A stretch of DNA of 64,000 nucleotides from NCBI RefSeq assembly GCF_038446955.1, contig NZ_CP151803.1, forward strand, positions 434,001 to 498,000. The letters are read 5' to 3'. This document shows, piece by piece, positions 27,490 to 37,109 of this stretch. Within the stretch, counting starts at the first letter, position 1, and every line of letters starts with the position of its first letter. Made by a program: the position numbers and the translations under genes. A model generated the notes under the pieces. The model had not been told where the DNA came from and ran no database searches. It saw nothing but the letters and a program-made list of their open reading frames with translations. Source of the stretch: Pedobacter sp. FW305-3-2-15-E-R2A2. GTDB lineage: Bacteria > Bacteroidota > Bacteroidia > Sphingobacteriales > Sphingobacteriaceae.

Positions 27490-29862
27490 ATGAACAAAGT
27501 TTCCAGAATAGGACTGCTCTCTGTAGCCCTGACAATAATCTGTTTTGAATCCGCCATTGCTCAGAAAAAACCGATCTATAAAGATGCAACAGTTCCGACG
27601 GCGTTAAGAATTAAAGACCTTCTTGGAAGGATGAGCCTTGAAGAAAAGGTGGGCCAGGTTTCGGTATTGCTCGGCTGGGATATGTACAGTAAGGCCGGAA
27701 GTACCGTCACGGTTAGCGATCAATTTAAAAAAGCATTAGCGGTGCAACATACCGGAATGTTATGGGCGACGTTGAGAGCTGATCCCTGGACGAAAAAGAC
27801 GTTACTAACCGGATTGACTCCTGGATTGGCCGCCAAAGCAACCAATGCCATTCAGAAATATACAATAGAAAATAGCCGGCTAAATATTCCAATGCTACTG
27901 GCAGAAGAATGTCCGCATGGACATATGGCCATTGGAACTACCGTTTTTCCTACTTCTATAGGTCAAAGCAGTACCTGGAATCCTGATCTGATTCAGGAAA
28001 TGGCGGCTGCCATAGCACTGGAAGCACGTCTTCAGGGTGCTCATATCGGCTATGGTCCGGTTCTGGATCTGGCCCGCGAACCACGGTGGTCAAGGGTAGA
28101 GGAGACTTATGGAGAAGATCCAGTACTCAATAGTCGAATGGGTGAAGCAATGGTGAAAGGCTTTCAGGGAAATGATTTAAAGAGTGGAATCAATATCGCG
28201 GCCACACTGAAGCATTTTACGGCTTATGGAGTTCCTGAAGGAGGTCATAATGGCGGTAGTGTAGCGGTTGGAGCACGAGAGTTGTTTCAGTCTTATTTGC
28301 CCCCATTTAGAGCGGCGGTAAAGGCGGGGGCACAATCAGTGATGACGGCCTACAACTCTATCGATGGAATTCCTTGCTCTGCAAATCACTTTCTCCTTAC
28401 CGATGTGTTGAGGAAACAATGGGGCTTTAATGGCTTTGTTGTTTCAGATTTAGGAAGCATATCTGGTCTAGTGAGCAGTCACCATGTAGCTGCGAATGCA
28501 ACGGAAGGGGCGGCGATGGCGATCAATGCCGGACTAGATGCTGATCTGAGTGGCTATGGTTATGGGCCGGCATTAGTCGATGCATTTCGTAAAGGACAAG
28601 TGGCCGAAAGTGCTTTGGACACCGCAGTAGCAAGGGTGCTCCGGATTAAATTTGAAATGGGGCTCTTCGAAAACCCTTATGTGAATGTTCAAAAAGCAGT
28701 AAAAATAGTGAGAAATGAGGCGCATGTGGCCTTGGCAAGAAAAGTGGCGAGTGCATCTCTGGTCTTACTTAAAAACAAGAACAATATCCTTCCGCTAAAT
28801 CATAACCTTAAAAAGATTGCAGTAATTGGACCCAATGCCGATAACCTATATAATCAGTTGGGCGATTATACCGCCCCCCAGGATGAAAATGCAGTAGTGA
28901 CCGTTCTGGAAGGGATCAAAGCACAGGTAGGAAAGGGAGTTCAGGTTGACTATGCGAAAGGTTGTGCCATCAGAGATACGAGCTCAGCTGGTATGACTGA
29001 GGCAGTCGAACTGGCGAAGAATGCAGAGGTCGCAGTTGTCGTTTTGGGTGGATCAAGTGCGAGAGATTTTAAAACGGAATACCTGAATACCGGTGCAGCA
29101 CAGGTAAAGGTTGCCGATGTTGGTGTAAGTGACATGGAAAGCGGAGAAGGATTTGACCGGTCTACTCTGGATCTGATGGGGAGGCAAATGGAGTTGCTTC
29201 AACGCATCGTAAAGACAGGGACTCCGGTAGTCCTGGTACTGATCAAAGGTCGGCCTTTAAACCTGAACTGGGCTGCGGATCATGTGGATGCTATTGTAGA
29301 TGCCTGGTATCCTGGACAAGAAGGCGGAAATGCAGTTGCCGATGTTTTGTTCGGAGCTTACAATCCTTCTGGAAGATTACCGCTTTCTATTCCAAAATCA
29401 GTAGGACAGCTTCCGGTATATTACAACCTTAAGAAACCTGCAAATCATAGTTATGTAGAAGTGGATGACCGGCCATTATATCCTTTCGGATATGGATTAA
29501 GCTATACCACTTTTGAATATAGCAATTTGAATATTGTGGTTTCGGGAGCACAAGATAACTTATTGGTTAAAGTAAAACTGAATGTTAAGAATACTGGAGA
29601 AAGAGATGGCGATGAAGTGACTCAGTTGTATCTGGTAGATAAAGTGAGCTCTGTCGTAACTCCTGTAAAACAGCTGAAGAAATTCAAGCGTTTCTCATTA
29701 AAATCCGGGGCACAAAGAGAACTGGAGTTTGAATTGAATGCGGAAGATTTGAAACTGTTTAACCAACGGATGAATTGGGTGCTTGAGCCTGGAGATTTTA
29801 CCTTAATGTTGGGTAGCTCATCTGATGATGTCCGGCTGAAAGGAGATTTTACGGTTCAATAA
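27490..29862 (+). CDS. GH3-family glycosidase (beta-glucosidase/xylosidase type)
   Basis: Exported 790-residue enzyme. The signal peptide covers residues 1-25 (cleavage after SAIAQ). The N-terminal GH3 barrel carries EETYGEDP (204-211), the substrate-binding KHF (241-243), and FVVSDLG with nucleophile Asp320. The alpha/beta sandwich domain follows (about 430-650), and a C-terminal fibronectin-III-like domain (about 700-770) contains NVKNTGERDGDEVTQLY. The ATG at 27490 follows the fucosidase stop by four bases; earlier in-frame codons overlap that gene and lack a signal peptide. Exact sugar specificity cannot be read. Confidence 0.93.
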   Translation: MNKVSRIGLLSVALTIICFESAIAQKKPIYKDATVPTALRIKDLLGRMSLEEKVGQVSVLLGWDMYSKAGSTVTVSDQFKKALAVQHTGMLWATLRADPWTKKTLLTGLTPGLAAKATNAIQKYTIENSRLNIPMLLAEECPHGHMAIGTTVFPTSIGQSSTWNPDLIQEMAAAIALEARLQGAHIGYGPVLDLAREPRWSRVEETYGEDPVLNSRMGEAMVKGFQGNDLKSGINIAATLKHFTAYGVPEGGHNGGSVAVGARELFQSYLPPFRAAVKAGAQSVMTAYNSIDGIPCSANHFLLTDVLRKQWGFNGFVVSDLGSISGLVSSHHVAANATEGAAMAINAGLDADLSGYGYGPALVDAFRKGQVAESALDTAVARVLRIKFEMGLFENPYVNVQKAVKIVRNEAHVALARKVASASLVLLKNKNNILPLNHNLKKIAVIGPNADNLYNQLGDYTAPQDENAVVTVLEGIKAQVGKGVQVDYAKGCAIRDTSSAGMTEAVELAKNAEVAVVVLGGSSARDFKTEYLNTGAAQVKVADVGVSDMESGEGFDRSTLDLMGRQMELLQRIVKTGTPVVLVLIKGRPLNLNWAADHVDAIVDAWYPGQEGGNAVADVLFGAYNPSGRLPLSIPKSVGQLPVYYNLKKPANHSYVEVDDRPLYPFGYGLSYTTFEYSNLNIVVSGAQDNLLVKVKLNVKNTGERDGDEVTQLYLVDKVSSVVTPVKQLKKFKRFSLKSGAQRELEFELNAEDLKLFNQRMNWVLEPGDFTLMLGSSSDDVRLKGDFTVQ

Positions 29863-29869
29863 AATAAAA

Positions 29870-29897
29870 GATACGCCTGGGTTGTATCGATTTTTTT
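29870..29897 (+). terminator. Weak terminator after the GH3 gene
   Basis: A 5-base GATAC/GTATC stem is followed by GATTTTTTT. The stem is short, so read-through is possible. Confidence 0.35.
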
Positions 29898-30023
29898 ACG
29901 AAAAGTTCTGCAACTCCTTTCACCGATCAAAAAGCGTAGTTCGCCGTCAAATAATTGCGCGAAGCCCAAAATCTATAGTCTAAACGTGTAACAAAATTTA
30001 CCTTGCGTAGACTAATTGAAGAA

Positions 30024-32474
30024 ATGAAAACTATTATGAAAAAATCTATACTATTATTTGCTGGGATAATTTTAATGTTCGGGGCGAAGGCGCAGTTTCC
30101 GATGGGAGGACCAGCAAAAAAGATGGTTACAGGGAGGATTACCGCAATAATCCTGGATTCGGCTAGCAAAAAACCAATCGATTACGCAACAGTATCCTTA
30201 CTCAAAACCAAAGATAATAAGTCTGTAAACGGAGCCGTAACTGATGAACGTGGAAAGCTAACATTGTCTAATGTTAGTCCTGAAGAATACAAATTGTCTA
30301 TTGGTTTTATGGGCTATAAAACAAAAGTGATAATCGTAAAAACCACACCTGAAAAACCTGATTTAAATGCGGGAACAATTTACCTGAGTTCAACAGCAAG
30401 TAACCTGAAAGAGGTGGAAATCAGTGGGCAAAAAGCCTTGATTGAAAATAAAGTGGATAAGTTGGTCTATAATGCAGAACAAGACATTACCAATGCAGGT
30501 GGAGATGCTACTGATGTGATGCGTAAGGTGCCAATGTTATCTGTCGATGTAAATGGTAACCTTCAAATGAGAGGGAGCTCAGTAAGAGTACTGATCAATG
30601 GTAAGCCTTCGGGAACGATGGCGAATAGTGTTGCAGATGCGCTTAAAATGATTCCTGCGGAACAGATCAAAAGTGTGGAGGTGATTACCAGTCCTTCGGC
30701 AAAATACGACGCAGAAGGTTCAGGGGGAATTGTCAATATCATTACTAAAAAGAAATCAGCAGAAGGCACCAGTGGAAGCGTAAATACTTCTGTTGGAACA
30801 CGTTCAAACAACGGTGCTTTTAACTTAAATGCCAAAACAGGACGTTTGTCTTTAACGGGGAGTCTGGGTGTAAATCACGCTTATCCTCAAAATTCAAAAG
30901 TAGTCTCTTCAAATGTGGTTGCCTTACAGGCAGGAGGAGGGACGAGTTTGCTAAATAAGGGTTTTTCTGACTGGTCAAGAGTAGGTTATAATGGTAGTGC
31001 GGGAATAGACTATGATTTTAATAATTACCATAACATCAGTACCAATTTGAAAATCAATAGGTTCTCTAACGGAGGTCCGGGAACTACCACGAGCGAGGCG
31101 AACGGAAATCCTGCTGCTTTTATAACCAGAGATATGGATATGGGTTTTAATAACCTGGACTGGAGCGTGGACTATAGAAAAACAAGCAAAAAGGAGGGTG
31201 AGGAGTTTAGCGTCTCTGCTCAGTTATCTACAGGAAGAAACACCAGTGATTATTCCAATAAAACGGTTAGTGACGGGAGGCCGGACCTTTTAGACATTGG
31301 CTCAAATACAGGAAAGAACAATGAGTATACGGTACAGACAGATTATACTTATCCATTTAGCAAGACAACCACACTTGAGACAGGTGTAAAAGGAATCTTC
31401 AGAAATATCATCAGTAACTATGGTAATGCTATACAGGATTTCGATTATGACCAGAATGTTGCATCTGCTTATGGGGTACTTGGTTTTAAATTGACCAAAA
31501 AAATTACAGCTAAAGCAGGATTAAGAACCGAATATACCAAGATCAATGGATTATCTGGCATTGGAGAAAAATTCGATAATGACTATTTTAACTTATTCCC
31601 AAGTTTGATCCTCTCTCAATCTTTAAAAGGAGCGAGTACGATTAAAGTTAGCTATAATAGAAGGATTCAACGTCCGAGTTTGTTCTACTTAAATCCATTT
31701 GAAAACAAAAGTGATCAGTTTAATATCCTGAAAGGTAATCCTGATCTGAATCCTGAGTTAAGCGATAATATAGAAATGGGGTACTCTACTTTTATCAAAG
31801 GATCTGTGATCAATGCTTCCGTATTCTACCGTTCAACAAAAAATGTGATTGAAAGCATTGTGACCCCTCTTCCTACTGTTCCAGGAACACCGCAAGCATT
31901 TCTAACCAGTTATACTAACGTCGGAAGAAGTGAGTCCTATGGGATGAACATCTTTGGAAGTTATAACCCAAAACCAAAATGGACCTTAATGGCAAATGTT
32001 GGTTTGAATACTTATAACGTAAATAATGGCAGTTCAACGAATAAAGTAAATACGGGTACATTCCTGAATTATACCGCCTTTGCGCGTTCTGCCTATGCGT
32101 TCCCGGGTGGTTGGAATACCGAGATCTGGGGAGTCATCAATTCTCCACGCCGCACATTCCAGGGGAAAACGGATGCAATGTATTTCTACGGTGGAGCATT
32201 GAAGAAAGAAATCTGGAAGAAAAAGGCTACCATTGGTTTGAATGTGTTGAATCCATTCAGCCGCGACCTGGTGATCAATACCGTAAACAATGGGAAGAAC
32301 GCTCAGGGGGACACCTATGAGCAGAAAACAAACATCCATTACCCATTGCGCTCCTTCGGAATCAACCTGAGCTATAATTTCGGTAAATTGAAATTCACCC
32401 AGCCTAAGAAAGGTGTTAAGAATGACGATTTGAAGAAAGAAGACCAAGGTGGAATGGGAGGCGTTCAGAACTAA
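30024..32474 (+). CDS. TonB-dependent-receptor-like outer-membrane beta-barrel protein
   Basis: About 816 residues. The signal peptide is MKKSILLF...FGAKAQ, then a carboxypeptidase-regulatory-like beta sandwich (about 40-120, ITAIILDSASKKPIDYATVS), a plug-like region with VDKLVYNAEQDI and SPSAKYDAEGSGGIVNIITKK, and then a long barrel ending LSYNFGKLKF. This is the CarboxypepD-reg / outer-membrane beta-barrel family (OMP_b-brl_3), not SusC. ATGs at 30024 and 30036 are both usable starts. Its substrate is unknown; it sits downstream of the GH29/GH3 pair but after a gap of about 160 bases. Confidence 0.88.
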   Translation: MKTIMKKSILLFAGIILMFGAKAQFPMGGPAKKMVTGRITAIILDSASKKPIDYATVSLLKTKDNKSVNGAVTDERGKLTLSNVSPEEYKLSIGFMGYKTKVIIVKTTPEKPDLNAGTIYLSSTASNLKEVEISGQKALIENKVDKLVYNAEQDITNAGGDATDVMRKVPMLSVDVNGNLQMRGSSVRVLINGKPSGTMANSVADALKMIPAEQIKSVEVITSPSAKYDAEGSGGIVNIITKKKSAEGTSGSVNTSVGTRSNNGAFNLNAKTGRLSLTGSLGVNHAYPQNSKVVSSNVVALQAGGGTSLLNKGFSDWSRVGYNGSAGIDYDFNNYHNISTNLKINRFSNGGPGTTTSEANGNPAAFITRDMDMGFNNLDWSVDYRKTSKKEGEEFSVSAQLSTGRNTSDYSNKTVSDGRPDLLDIGSNTGKNNEYTVQTDYTYPFSKTTTLETGVKGIFRNIISNYGNAIQDFDYDQNVASAYGVLGFKLTKKITAKAGLRTEYTKINGLSGIGEKFDNDYFNLFPSLILSQSLKGASTIKVSYNRRIQRPSLFYLNPFENKSDQFNILKGNPDLNPELSDNIEMGYSTFIKGSVINASVFYRSTKNVIESIVTPLPTVPGTPQAFLTSYTNVGRSESYGMNIFGSYNPKPKWTLMANVGLNTYNVNNGSSTNKVNTGTFLNYTAFARSAYAFPGGWNTEIWGVINSPRRTFQGKTDAMYFYGGALKKEIWKKKATIGLNVLNPFSRDLVINTVNNGKNAQGDTYEQKTNIHYPLRSFGINLSYNFGKLKFTQPKKGVKNDDLKKEDQGGMGGVQN

Positions 32475-32497
32475 AGAACGACCTGAGTGAAGCTTTG

Positions 32498-32530
32498 AAA
32501 GGCCTTTTCGGTTATGCCGGGAAGGCCTTT
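32498..32530. terminator. Bidirectional terminator between convergent genes
   Basis: AAAGGCCTT pairs with AAGGCCTTT around a 15-base loop, with a T run on the forward side. It overlaps the last base of the solute-binding-protein gap. Confidence 0.75.
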
Positions 32531-34162
32531 TTATTTCTTCTTTACTGTCTTTAGAATCATCAGATTTAATGGATTTAGCGGATATCCGCTGATGTTATTT
32601 TGGGTCATAACAATGGACTGATCATATAGTATAGGAACAATATTCGCATATTCGATCACCATTCTATCCATTTTCTGATTCAGAAGGAATCGTTTCTTTG
32701 GATCATTTTCATAATAGCTGCTTTCAAATAAGCGATCAAAATCTTTATTGAAATAACCGGTGTAGTTAGGGCCGTCAGGAACTTTATTCTTGGAGTAAAA
32801 CATCGCAAGGTAGTTCTCTGCATCACCGTAATCTGCAATCCAGGAGCCTCTGAAGAAGTTTACTGCATTTTTGGACATCATATCCCTTAAACTGGCATTA
32901 GGGCTCACATCAACTTTTACCTTTATTCCAATCGCATTCAACTCTCCCTGGATAAACTCCATCAGATCTTTATAAGTGGTCGAAGTACTCAGGGTAATCT
33001 GTGGCATACCTTTTCCATTTGGAAATCCAGCTTCGGCCAGTAATCTTGCAGCCTTATCCGGGTCATAGTGATAACCTTTTACAGCGGTGCTGTCGAAACC
33101 AGGCATCCCCTGAGGAATAAAGCCTGAAGTCGCAGGAATTCCGATGCTATTTCTTAGGTATTTAATCAACTTGGGCTTGTCAATGGCATAGTTAATTGCC
33201 TGCCGTACTTTTTTGTATTTCAATGGAGAGTTTTTAGCGATAGATTTCGATGTATCTACCAGAAATCCAGCATACTCAGTGCACAGGTAGGCACCTTTTC
33301 GAAGCTTGAATTTCCCCTGGTATTTGCGGGTCATATTCCCGCTTTTGGTTAAGATGTCATCACGGTAGCTGCCATCGACTTTATCGAAGAAATCAAGTTC
33401 TTTTTTGATGAAATTCATGAATGCACTCTGCTTATCGCTAATGAAAGTGACCTTTACGGCATCCAGGTAGGGTAAAGCCTGACCTGCTTCTTTCTCCCAG
33501 TATTTTTCATTTTTTACCATTACCAGGACCTCATCTTCTTTCCAGTACCTGAATTTGAAAGGACCGGTACCTATCGGATGACTGCGGAAATCTTTTCCGT
33601 AATGGCTTACCACTTCTTTCGGAACTACAGAACAGTATTGCGCCGTAAGTAAACTGAGGAATGGGGGGAATGGCTTAATTAGTTTAATACGAAAGGTCGT
33701 ATCGTTTATGGCTATAAAATTATGAATGTCTTTTACCTTATCACTAAAGATCCAGCTTCCTGAAGAGGCGACCTTAGGGTCTATCAGCCGGTTAAAACTG
33801 TATACAAAATCAGAAGCGATTACTTTTCTTCCCTTTCCGCCGGGAAAAGTAGGGTCATCGTGGAAATAAACATCAGCTCTGAGGTTAAAGGTATAGTCCA
33901 GACCGTCATCAGATATTTTCCAGCTTTTTGCAATGCAGGGAAGCGTATTTAAATTGCTGTCTATCTGTACCAATCCATTGAAAATCTGGTTGACCATCCA
34001 GAGTGCATTCTGGTTCCGTGCGAATGCCGGATCAAGTGAGGTAAGGTTTTGATCAAGATTCATGTTAAACACCTTTTTCTCTTTTTCAGAGCTGCGGTGT
34101 GCACAAGATATAACGCCCAGAAGTAATAATCCGCAAAAAATATGTGTTATAATACGATGCAT
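32531..34162 (-). CDS. Peptide/nickel-type (family 5) solute-binding lipoprotein
   Basis: About 543-residue lipoprotein: the signal peptide from ATG 34162 ends in the lipobox LGVISC. The mature part is an SBP-bac-5 (OppA/DppA) fold, with NLDQNLTSLDPAFARN at the start, HPIGTGPFKFRYWKEDE in the middle, and LAEAGFPNGKG. No permease or ATPase genes flank it, so it is an orphan in this window. The ATG at 34162 is preferred to an earlier in-frame start at 34189 because it gives a standard lipoprotein signal. The ligand is unknown. Confidence 0.9.
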   Translation of the reverse strand: MHRIITHIFCGLLLLGVISCAHRSSEKEKKVFNMNLDQNLTSLDPAFARNQNALWMVNQIFNGLVQIDSNLNTLPCIAKSWKISDDGLDYTFNLRADVYFHDDPTFPGGKGRKVIASDFVYSFNRLIDPKVASSGSWIFSDKVKDIHNFIAINDTTFRIKLIKPFPPFLSLLTAQYCSVVPKEVVSHYGKDFRSHPIGTGPFKFRYWKEDEVLVMVKNEKYWEKEAGQALPYLDAVKVTFISDKQSAFMNFIKKELDFFDKVDGSYRDDILTKSGNMTRKYQGKFKLRKGAYLCTEYAGFLVDTSKSIAKNSPLKYKKVRQAINYAIDKPKLIKYLRNSIGIPATSGFIPQGMPGFDSTAVKGYHYDPDKAARLLAEAGFPNGKGMPQITLSTSTTYKDLMEFIQGELNAIGIKVKVDVSPNASLRDMMSKNAVNFFRGSWIADYGDAENYLAMFYSKNKVPDGPNYTGYFNKDFDRLFESSYYENDPKKRFLLNQKMDRMVIEYANIVPILYDQSIVMTQNNISGYPLNPLNLMILKTVKKK

Positions 34163-34176
34163 CAGTGTAGGAATAC

Positions 34177-34184
34177 TAATTTTG
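34177..34184 (+). promoter_or_regulatory. -7 element for the gene at 34208
   Basis: TAATTTTG is a perfect match to TAnnTTTG, 23 bases before the ATG. Confidence 0.5.
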
Positions 34185-34207
34185 CACAAAGTAATAAATA
34201 AATCAAT

Positions 34208-34663
34208 ATGTCTTTTTTAAATGCGGTTATAAATAAGGTGGAGAATGAAGCGTTGAGTGAAGAACTTCAGGAGCGTGTGGATCTTATTCAGCATAAAATA
34301 AAATTTATGGAGCCCGTAACTGTTGCTTGTCTGGATACGCAGAACCATTTAAACCCTGACCTTGAAGGGATCATTAATGATGCTGGAGGCGTTTTACAGG
34401 AGGATGTTAATCAGGCAAGAGTTTTGATTTACGCAGAAAAGGAGGCGAGTATGCTGGAGATGATGGGGCTTTTACCTTCTCTCCTGAGTAAAGAATGGCC
34501 GGCGGTGGAATACAATAGAGTTTATCTCTTAGATGATCAGGCAGCAGCAGCTAAAGATCCTCAGGAAATGGTTTCCTTACTCGAAGATATTGCAGAGATG
34601 TTATATCCGGGATATTTTGTTTTTGGAAATGAAGGGAAAAACTGGAGTAGCTTTGGGGTTTAA
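34208..34663 (+). CDS. Cytosolic protein resembling half of a BtuF/FhuD-type binding protein
   Basis: A 151-residue protein with no signal peptide. From residue 36 onward it reads like the C-terminal lobe of metal-chelate/B12 binding proteins: PVTVACLDTQNHLNPDLE, then IINDAGGVL, then a W-x-x-V-x-x-NRVYLLDD strand (about 96-110), and an ending LEDIAEMLYPGYF. The ligand-binding other lobe is replaced by a short helical N-terminus. The likeness is my own pattern reading, so the family is tentative. It has its own promoter, diverges from the OppA-like gene, and meets an FMN reductase gene tail-to-tail six bases later. Confidence 0.6.
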   Translation: MSFLNAVINKVENEALSEELQERVDLIQHKIKFMEPVTVACLDTQNHLNPDLEGIINDAGGVLQEDVNQARVLIYAEKEASMLEMMGLLPSLLSKEWPAVEYNRVYLLDDQAAAAKDPQEMVSLLEDIAEMLYPGYFVFGNEGKNWSSFGV

Positions 34664-34669
34664 TACATT

Positions 34670-35191
34670 TTAGAACGCGATAAATTTATCCATTTGCTGA
34701 TTCGTGAACTTTATAGTGTCTTCTTTGATAAAGTCTTCCAGTTCATTTAGCTCCATTTTAATGGTAGAAATATGAATCCTTAAAGGCAATACGTTCAGGT
34801 GAAGATAACTGCACACTCCGCCAAAATGGTCAATTCCTCTGATGTTGCCATATTTGCCGGAAGAGATGCCTACCAAAGCAGCTTTTTTATCATAAAAACT
34901 CTCCGGAAACTGACAGGCGTCAATAAAAGTTTTCAAAACTCCGGGGAAACTGCCATTGTACTCTGGAATGATGAATAAAAATTTACTTGTTTTGGTCATG
35001 AGTTCCTGAATAGGCTCAAATTCAGGGCTTCTTTTTCCATACAAATCGGAAGAAATCAGGGTTTCGGGTAACTGCTCGAGGCTAAATATATTCGCTTGTA
35101 ATCCTTTTTCTGATAGTACTTTCTGATAATATTTTGCTACTTTCAGCGTATTACTTCCAGGTCTGTTTGTTCCTGAGATGATAGTTACCAT
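34670..35191 (-). CDS. NAD(P)H-dependent FMN reductase family protein
   Basis: A 173-residue flavodoxin-fold protein. The FMN phosphate loop is SGTNRPGSNT (residues 6-15), and the second family motif PEYNGSFPGVLKTFID lies near 76-91. Members reduce FMN, quinones, azo dyes or chromate using NAD(P)H; the physiological substrate cannot be told. It is a single gene with no nearby redox partner. Confidence 0.88.
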   Translation of the reverse strand: MVTIISGTNRPGSNTLKVAKYYQKVLSEKGLQANIFSLEQLPETLISSDLYGKRSPEFEPIQELMTKTSKFLFIIPEYNGSFPGVLKTFIDACQFPESFYDKKAALVGISSGKYGNIRGIDHFGGVCSYLHLNVLPLRIHISTIKMELNELEDFIKEDTIKFTNQQMDKFIAF

Positions 35192-35257
35192 GTATAAATT
35201 GTTAATAAGATGTGTAAAACACTTATGACCTATATGCCGTATGTGTCAAATTGTTTG

Positions 35258-35265
35258 TATCTTAG
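35258..35265 (+). promoter_or_regulatory. Possible -7 element for the parA operon
   Basis: TATCTTAG, one or two changes from TAnnTTTG, about 110 bases before parA. Weak call. Confidence 0.25.
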
Positions 35266-35374
35266 CTAATCATTAAAATGTGCCTGAATCAATACAAAAA
35301 TAGCATTTTTTATAGACTTAAATCAAGTAAACAGCAAGCCTTCAGTAAATAATTGGTAATTATTAAAAAGATAA

Positions 35375-36178
35375 ATGAGTAAAATTATTGCATTGGCAAA
35401 TCAAAAAGGTGGTGTAGGTAAAACTACTTCATCTATAAACTTAGCCGCAAGTTTAGCCGTACTGGAATACAGAACTTTATTGGTTGACGCAGATCCTCAG
35501 GCGAACTCTACCTCTGGTATTGGCTTTGATCCAAGAAGTATAAAAAACAGCATCTACGAGTGTATCATCAATGATATCGAACCGATGGATGCCATACAGA
35601 AAACCGAAACCCCAAATTTAGACCTATTGCCTGCACACATCGACCTGGTCGGTGCGGAGATTGAGATGATCAATCTGAACAACAGGGAGTATAAAATGAA
35701 GGCCGTTCTGGAGAAAATCAAGGATCAGTATGATTTTATCATCATTGATTGCTCACCCTCTCTGGGGCTAATTACCATTAATGCACTTACTGCTGCGGAT
35801 TCGGTGATTATTCCTGTTCAGTGTGAGTATTTCGCTCTTGAAGGATTAGGGAAATTATTGAATACAATTAAAATTGTTCAAAATCGTTTAAATACTGAAC
35901 TGGAAATTGAAGGTATTTTACTAACCATGTATGACGTTCGTTTACGTTTGTCAAACCAGGTAGTAGAGGAAGTAAGAACCCATTTTCAGGATCTGGTCTT
36001 TGAAACGATCATCCAAAGAAATACACGTTTGAGTGAAGCGCCTAGTTATGGAATTTCTGTAATTATGCACGATGCAAATTGTAAAGGGGCGATTAACTAT
36101 CTGAACCTGGCACGGGAAATCGTCCGTAAAAACGGATTGGTAAAAGAAGTGCAGGATGTAAATACAGCAATTATATAA
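35375..36178 (+). CDS. parA: Chromosome-partitioning ATPase ParA (Soj)
   Basis: A 267-residue deviant Walker ATPase that moves ParB-bound origins apart. The KGGVGKTT motif with the signature lysine is at residues 11-18, followed by VDADPQAN and FIIIDCSPSLG. It has no long N-terminal domain, so it is the chromosomal type rather than a plasmid type. It heads a run parA - parB - DUF5683 - dapB - lepB. The run implies that the replication origin may be near, but no dnaA or parS was found in the window. Confidence 0.95.
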   Translation: MSKIIALANQKGGVGKTTSSINLAASLAVLEYRTLLVDADPQANSTSGIGFDPRSIKNSIYECIINDIEPMDAIQKTETPNLDLLPAHIDLVGAEIEMINLNNREYKMKAVLEKIKDQYDFIIIDCSPSLGLITINALTAADSVIIPVQCEYFALEGLGKLLNTIKIVQNRLNTELEIEGILLTMYDVRLRLSNQVVEEVRTHFQDLVFETIIQRNTRLSEAPSYGISVIMHDANCKGAINYLNLAREIVRKNGLVKEVQDVNTAII

Positions 36179-36188
36179 AATTATCTTA

Positions 36189-37109
36189 ATGACATCTTTT
36201 CAGCGAAAAACAGGTTTAGGTAAAGGGTTGAGTGCGCTTTTAGATGACAGCGACTCGGTTAATCCACCGAAAAATGGAGTTAACCCTGTCAGCGAAACCA
36301 GGCAGGAAACCGGCAATAACAGTGCTATCGGGAATATTAAGATCTCTGATATTGATACCAACCCCTTCCAGCCGCGCACGGAGTTTGATCAGGTTGCTTT
36401 AATTGAACTTTCAGAATCCATCAAAATTCAGGGACTGATCCAGCCAATTACGGTGAGGAAACAGACTGGAAACAGATATCAGCTGATCTCAGGTGAACGA
36501 AGATTACGGGCTTCCAAGCTTGCAGGTCTGACCGAAATCCCCGCTTATGTACGAAGCGCCAATGACCAGCAAATGCTGGAGATGGCACTTATAGAAAATA
36601 TCCAGCGTGAAAACCTGAATGCCATTGAGGTAGCACTGAGTTTTCAAAGAATGCTGGAGGAGTGTAATTTGAAACAGGAGCAATTAGGAGAACGTGTCGG
36701 TAAAAACCGGACTACAGTGACTAATTACCTTCGCTTGCTGAAATTGCCACCTGTAATTCAGATCTCTATCCGCGATCAGAAGATCTCTATGGGACATGCC
36801 CGTGCATTGATTAATGTTGAAGAAGTCGATAAACAACTTTTTATCCATCAGGAAATTATTGATAAAGGTCTTTCTGTCAGAAAGGTCGAGGAATTGGTAA
36901 GAAGCATTAACAGTGTTGAAGTAAAATCTAAGTTTCAGCGACAACCTAAAGGGGTGTCTTTCGAATATCAGAAGTTGCAAAGGGACCTGGCTTCTAAATT
37001 TGCAACTAAAGTCAAACTCAAAGTAGGAGAGAATGGTAAAGGAGCAATTGAAATTCCTTTCATGTCTGAGGATGATCTGAGCAGAATTTTAGAATTATTG
37101 GATTGGTAA
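36189..37109 (+). CDS. parB: Chromosome-partitioning protein ParB (Spo0J)
   Basis: A 306-residue DNA-binding CTP hydrolase. The N-terminus has KTGLGKGLSALL, the ParA-stimulating motif. The ParB/sulfiredoxin domain carries NPFQPRTEF (about 58-66) and GERRLRASKLAG (about 97-108). The central helix-turn-helix includes EQLGERVGKNRTTVTNYL, and the C-terminal dimer domain is short. It starts ten bases after parA and overlaps the next gene by one base. Confidence 0.96.
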   Translation: MTSFQRKTGLGKGLSALLDDSDSVNPPKNGVNPVSETRQETGNNSAIGNIKISDIDTNPFQPRTEFDQVALIELSESIKIQGLIQPITVRKQTGNRYQLISGERRLRASKLAGLTEIPAYVRSANDQQMLEMALIENIQRENLNAIEVALSFQRMLEECNLKQEQLGERVGKNRTTVTNYLRLLKLPPVIQISIRDQKISMGHARALINVEEVDKQLFIHQEIIDKGLSVRKVEELVRSINSVEVKSKFQRQPKGVSFEYQKLQRDLASKFATKVKLKVGENGKGAIEIPFMSEDDLSRILELLDW

